Source: Bog-793 sp050013835 (GTDB lineage: Bacteria; Actinomycetota; Acidimicrobiia; Acidimicrobiales; Bog-793). Taken from it: DNA of 64,000 nucleotides. The notes under the pieces were generated by a model, which made no database searches, was not told the DNA's origin, and saw only the letters and a program-made list of their open reading frames with translations. The position numbers and the translations under genes were made by a program. This document shows positions 61,457-64,000 of the stretch, piece by piece. The stretch's first letter is position 1, and the number at the start of each line of letters is the position of its first letter. The stretch lies in contig JBEKEM010000002.1 in the NCBI GenBank assembly GCA_050013835.1, positions 62,001 to 126,000 on the forward strand. The letters run 5' to 3'.

Positions 61457-62539
61457 ATGACCAGCCCGAAGGGAAGGATCAAGCTCGCGATCGCCGGGGT
61501 CGGCAACTGTGCGAGTTCGCTCATCCAGGGTGTCGAGTACTACCGGAACGCCAGCGTGGACGAGGCCGTGCCCGGTCTCATGCACGTCTCGCTCGGCGGC
61601 TACCATGTGGGCGACATCGACTTCGTCGCGGCCTTCGACGTCGACGCCGAGAAGGTCGGCCTCGACCTCAGCAAGGCGATCCAGTCCGGCCAGAACAACA
61701 CGATTCGGTTCTGTGACGTGCCGGCGATCGGCGCCACCGTCGATCGGGGACCGACTCTCGACGGGCTCGGCAAGTACTACCGCGAGGTCGTCGACGAGTC
61801 GCCCGCGCCGCCCGTCGACGTCGCCGACGTCCTGAAGCGCAGCGGTGCCGAGGTCCTCGTCGCTTACCTCCCCGTCGGCTCCGAACACGCCCAGAAGCAC
61901 TACGCCACGGCGGCGATGGAAGCCGGCGTCGCCTTCGTGAACGCGATCCCGGTCTTCATCGCGAGTGACCCGGTCTGGGCCGCCCGCTTCGAGAAGGCCG
62001 GCGTGCCGATCATCGGCGACGACGTGAAGAGCCAGGTCGGTTCCACCATCATCCACCGGGTACTCACCCGTCTTTTCGAGGACCGCGGGACGGTGCTCGA
62101 CCGGACTTACCAGTTGAACTTCGGTGGCAACATGGACTTCAAGAACATGCTCGAGCGCGAGCGTCTCGAATCGAAGAAGATCTCGAAGACCCGGGCCGTC
62201 ACGAGCCAGCTCGACCACCGGATGTCAGCCGACTCGATCCACATCGGCCCTTCCGACCACGTCCCGTGGCTCGAGGACCGCAAATGGGCCTACGTCCGAC
62301 TGGAAGGGCGGAACTTCGGTGACGTGCCACTCAACGTCGAGCTGAAGCTCGAGGTCTGGGACTCGCCGAACTCGGCGGGCGTCATCATCGATGCAGTCCG
62401 CTGCGCCCGCCTCGGTCTCGACCGCGGTCTCGCCGGTCCGCTCATCGGCCCGTCCTCGTACTTCATGAAGTCGCCGCCCGTGCAGTACCACGACAACGAG
62501 GCCTACGAGCTCGTCGAGCGGTTCGCCGCCGGCGACTGA
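61457..62539 (+). CDS. ino1: Inositol-3-phosphate synthase
   Basis: Converts glucose 6-phosphate to inositol 3-phosphate, the first step towards phosphatidylinositol and mycothiol in actinobacteria. The 360-aa prokaryotic-type enzyme has an NAD-binding AIAGVGNCASSLIQGVEYY (about residues 11-29), GDDVKSQVGSTIIH with the catalytic Lys, QLNFGGNMDFKNM and KIEVWDSP-like LKLEVWDSPNSAG. ATG 61457 follows GAAGGGA. It is probably co-transcribed with the PadR gene. Confidence 0.95.
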   Translation: MTSPKGRIKLAIAGVGNCASSLIQGVEYYRNASVDEAVPGLMHVSLGGYHVGDIDFVAAFDVDAEKVGLDLSKAIQSGQNNTIRFCDVPAIGATVDRGPTLDGLGKYYREVVDESPAPPVDVADVLKRSGAEVLVAYLPVGSEHAQKHYATAAMEAGVAFVNAIPVFIASDPVWAARFEKAGVPIIGDDVKSQVGSTIIHRVLTRLFEDRGTVLDRTYQLNFGGNMDFKNMLERERLESKKISKTRAVTSQLDHRMSADSIHIGPSDHVPWLEDRKWAYVRLEGRNFGDVPLNVELKLEVWDSPNSAGVIIDAVRCARLGLDRGLAGPLIGPSSYFMKSPPVQYHDNEAYELVERFAAGD

Positions 62540-62548
62540 GCAGCCGGT

Positions 62549-63952
62549 TCAGCCCGGGCCGGAACCCTCGGCCTCCCACCAGGCGTCGAGGCGCCGACTG
62601 GCTTCCTCCACACCGACGAGGCCCTCTTCGAGGCGGATCTCGAGGAGGAACTGCAGCGCCCGGCCGACGGCCCTGCCCGGCGGGATCCCGAGGCGCGCCA
62701 TGACGGCGACGCCATCGAGCTCCGGACGGATCGCGTCCAGCGCCTCGCGCTCGGCGAGCTCGGCGAGGCGCCGCTCGAGCTCGTCGACGCCACGTTCGAG
62801 CTCGCGGGCGCGTTCGACGTTGCGCGTCGTGCAGTCCGCCCGCGTCAGCTCGTTGAGTCGCGTGAGCAGCGGCCCCGCGTCGCGGGCGTAACGGCGCAGC
62901 GCCGAGTCCGTCCACCCCATCTGGTACGTGTGGAATCGCAAGTGCAACTCGATGAGACGGCAGATGTCGTCGATCTCGCCCACCGGGTAGCGCAACATCT
63001 GGAGCCGCTGCCTGGCGAGACGCGCCCCGACGACGTCGTGGTGGTGGAAGGAGACACCGTCCGGGCCGATCGTGCGCGTCCGCGGCTTGCCGATGTCGTG
63101 GAGGAGCGCGGCGAGCCGGAGGATCCGGTCGGGGCGGGTCTTGCCCACCACAGCGACCGTGTGCGCCAGCACATCCTTGTGACGGTGGATGGCGTCCTGT
63201 TCGACCGCGAGGGCCGGGATCTCGGGCAGGAACTCGGCGGCAAGGCCGGTCGTCACGATAAACCACAATCCCGCCGTCGGGTCCGGCAGGACGATCAGAC
63301 GGTTGAGTTCGTCGCGGATGCGCTCGGCCGAGACGATCGACAACCGACCCCGCAGCGCGGCTACCGCCACGACCAGGTCTTCGTCCGGATCCAGCGAGTA
63401 CCCGGTGAGGAAGCGGGCAGCGCGCAACATGCGCAGCGGGTCATCCGTGAACGACACCACCGGGTCGAGCGGCGTGCGTAGTTTCCTCGCCGCGAGGTCG
63501 GCGAGGCCGTCGAACGGGTCGACGAGCTCGAGCGTCGGGAGAGCGAGCGCCATCGCGTTCACGGTGAAGTCCCGTCGCGACAGGTCGGCGACGATGTCGT
63601 CGCCGAAGCGCACCTCGGGTTTGCGGGATTCCGGCAGGTAGGCGTCAGCCCGGTGTGTCGTGATCTCGAAACGACGGCCCGCGTGCCGGCAGCCGATCGT
63701 TCCGAAGCGCTTCCCCTGCAACCAGACCGCCTCGGCCCAGCCCTCGATGAGCAGTTCGATCTCGTCGGGGAGAGCGTCGGTCGTGAGGTCGATGTCGGTA
63801 TCGGGCCCCATGGGTTCGCCGCCCCCCGGTGGGCCGGCGACGATGTCCCGCACGGTCCCGCCGACGACGTAAATGCGCTTCCCGGCCGCGACGAACCGGG
63901 CGACGAGCTCACCCGTCTCCTCGACAACGGGCCGGACGCGTTCGGGGACCAC
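62549..63952 (-). CDS. CCA-adding tRNA nucleotidyltransferase (PcnA-like)
   Basis: Adds or repairs the 3' CCA of tRNAs. The 467-aa class II enzyme has the N-terminal nucleotidyltransferase motif VVGGTVRDIVAG with DTDIDLTTDA (catalytic Asp pair), RRDFTVNAMAL, DPLRMLRAARF and an HD domain (LAALLHDIGKPRT; HHHDVVGA). Fusion to an HD domain is usual in actinobacterial PcnA. At least tRNA-Leu here lacks an encoded CCA, so the enzyme is needed. GTG 63952 lies eight bases after TACCCT (minus strand). The last 48 bases of the window contain no identifiable gene. Confidence 0.95.
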   Translation of the reverse strand: MVPERVRPVVEETGELVARFVAAGKRIYVVGGTVRDIVAGPPGGGEPMGPDTDIDLTTDALPDEIELLIEGWAEAVWLQGKRFGTIGCRHAGRRFEITTHRADAYLPESRKPEVRFGDDIVADLSRRDFTVNAMALALPTLELVDPFDGLADLAARKLRTPLDPVVSFTDDPLRMLRAARFLTGYSLDPDEDLVVAVAALRGRLSIVSAERIRDELNRLIVLPDPTAGLWFIVTTGLAAEFLPEIPALAVEQDAIHRHKDVLAHTVAVVGKTRPDRILRLAALLHDIGKPRTRTIGPDGVSFHHHDVVGARLARQRLQMLRYPVGEIDDICRLIELHLRFHTYQMGWTDSALRRYARDAGPLLTRLNELTRADCTTRNVERARELERGVDELERRLAELAEREALDAIRPELDGVAVMARLGIPPGRAVGRALQFLLEIRLEEGLVGVEEASRRLDAWWEAEGSGPG

Positions 63953-64000
63953 GGCTCGTGAGGGTAGCCTGCGGCCGGCCCCGATCTCCGGGAACGACGC

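Overview
This is a 64 kb stretch of a high-GC (about 70%), gene-dense chromosome. Gene content points to the phylum Actinomycetota: fhaA-fhaB-pstP-pbpA-pknB-crgA, dnaK-grpE-dnaJ-hspR-clpB, a bifunctional-type dCTP deaminase, GTP-dependent PEP carboxykinase, PadR next to inositol-phosphate synthase, and DUF5318. The arrangement does not match Mycobacterium or Streptomyces. An early-branching lineage such as Acidimicrobiia is my best guess; that is inference from gene content and order, not a computed placement. tRNA-Leu has no encoded CCA while tRNA-Gly has one, and a CCA-adding enzyme lies at the right end.

Layout. 1-4.6 kb: dnaX (5' end outside the window), ybaB, recR, then an acyl-CoA carboxylase beta subunit with a small downstream partner. 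4.6-10.3 kb: an lhr helicase remnant, pckG (minus), a methyltransferase, a MarR regulator with its MFS exporter, an SDR remnant and tRNA-Leu(CAG). 10.4-16.6 kb: the cell-envelope phosphosignalling operon fhaA, fhaB, pstP, pbpA, pknB, crgA; the usual rodA/ftsW gene is missing. 16.6-19.9 kb: a complete 3,283-bp IS1595-type transposon of visibly lower GC, with 25-bp terminal inverted repeats and an exact 8-bp target duplication. It carries an NYN-domain nuclease gene, a DUF5343 gene and two small genes besides its transposase. 20.2-28.7 kb: purine synthesis, with purL alone and purA-D-B-C-S-Q as a tightly overlapping operon. 28.9-35.4 kb: the chaperone operon dnaK-grpE-dnaJ-hspR-clpB. 35.6-43.3 kb: gpmA, dcd, tRNA-Gly(CCC), two tandemly duplicated polytopic membrane proteins with a tRNA-Gly remnant between them, a D-Ala-D-Ala carboxypeptidase, a cupin and a DUF1810 protein. 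43.3-53.2 kb: a beta-lactamase-fold lipoprotein, gltD-gltB, an ammonium transporter and an aldo/keto reductase. 53.3-64 kb: a two-component system, dnaB, the rpsF-ssb-rpsR-rplI operon, panB, DUF5318, padR-ino1 and the CCA-adding enzyme.

How the genes work together. The window is mainly core housekeeping: replication and repair (dnaX, recR, dnaB, ssb), translation, purine synthesis, nitrogen uptake and assimilation (amt feeding gltBD), protein quality control, and wall growth control (PknB/PstP with FHA readers, PbpA and CrgA). Two expression features recur. Many genes look leaderless: a TAnnnT -10 hexamer sits 6-7 bases before the start codon. Two core genes, recR and rpsF, appear to start at CTG, because an in-frame stop and a good ribosome-binding site leave no usual start codon.

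The most distinctive element is the cargo-bearing IS1595-type transposon. Next are the tRNA-anchored tandem duplication and the two CTG starts.
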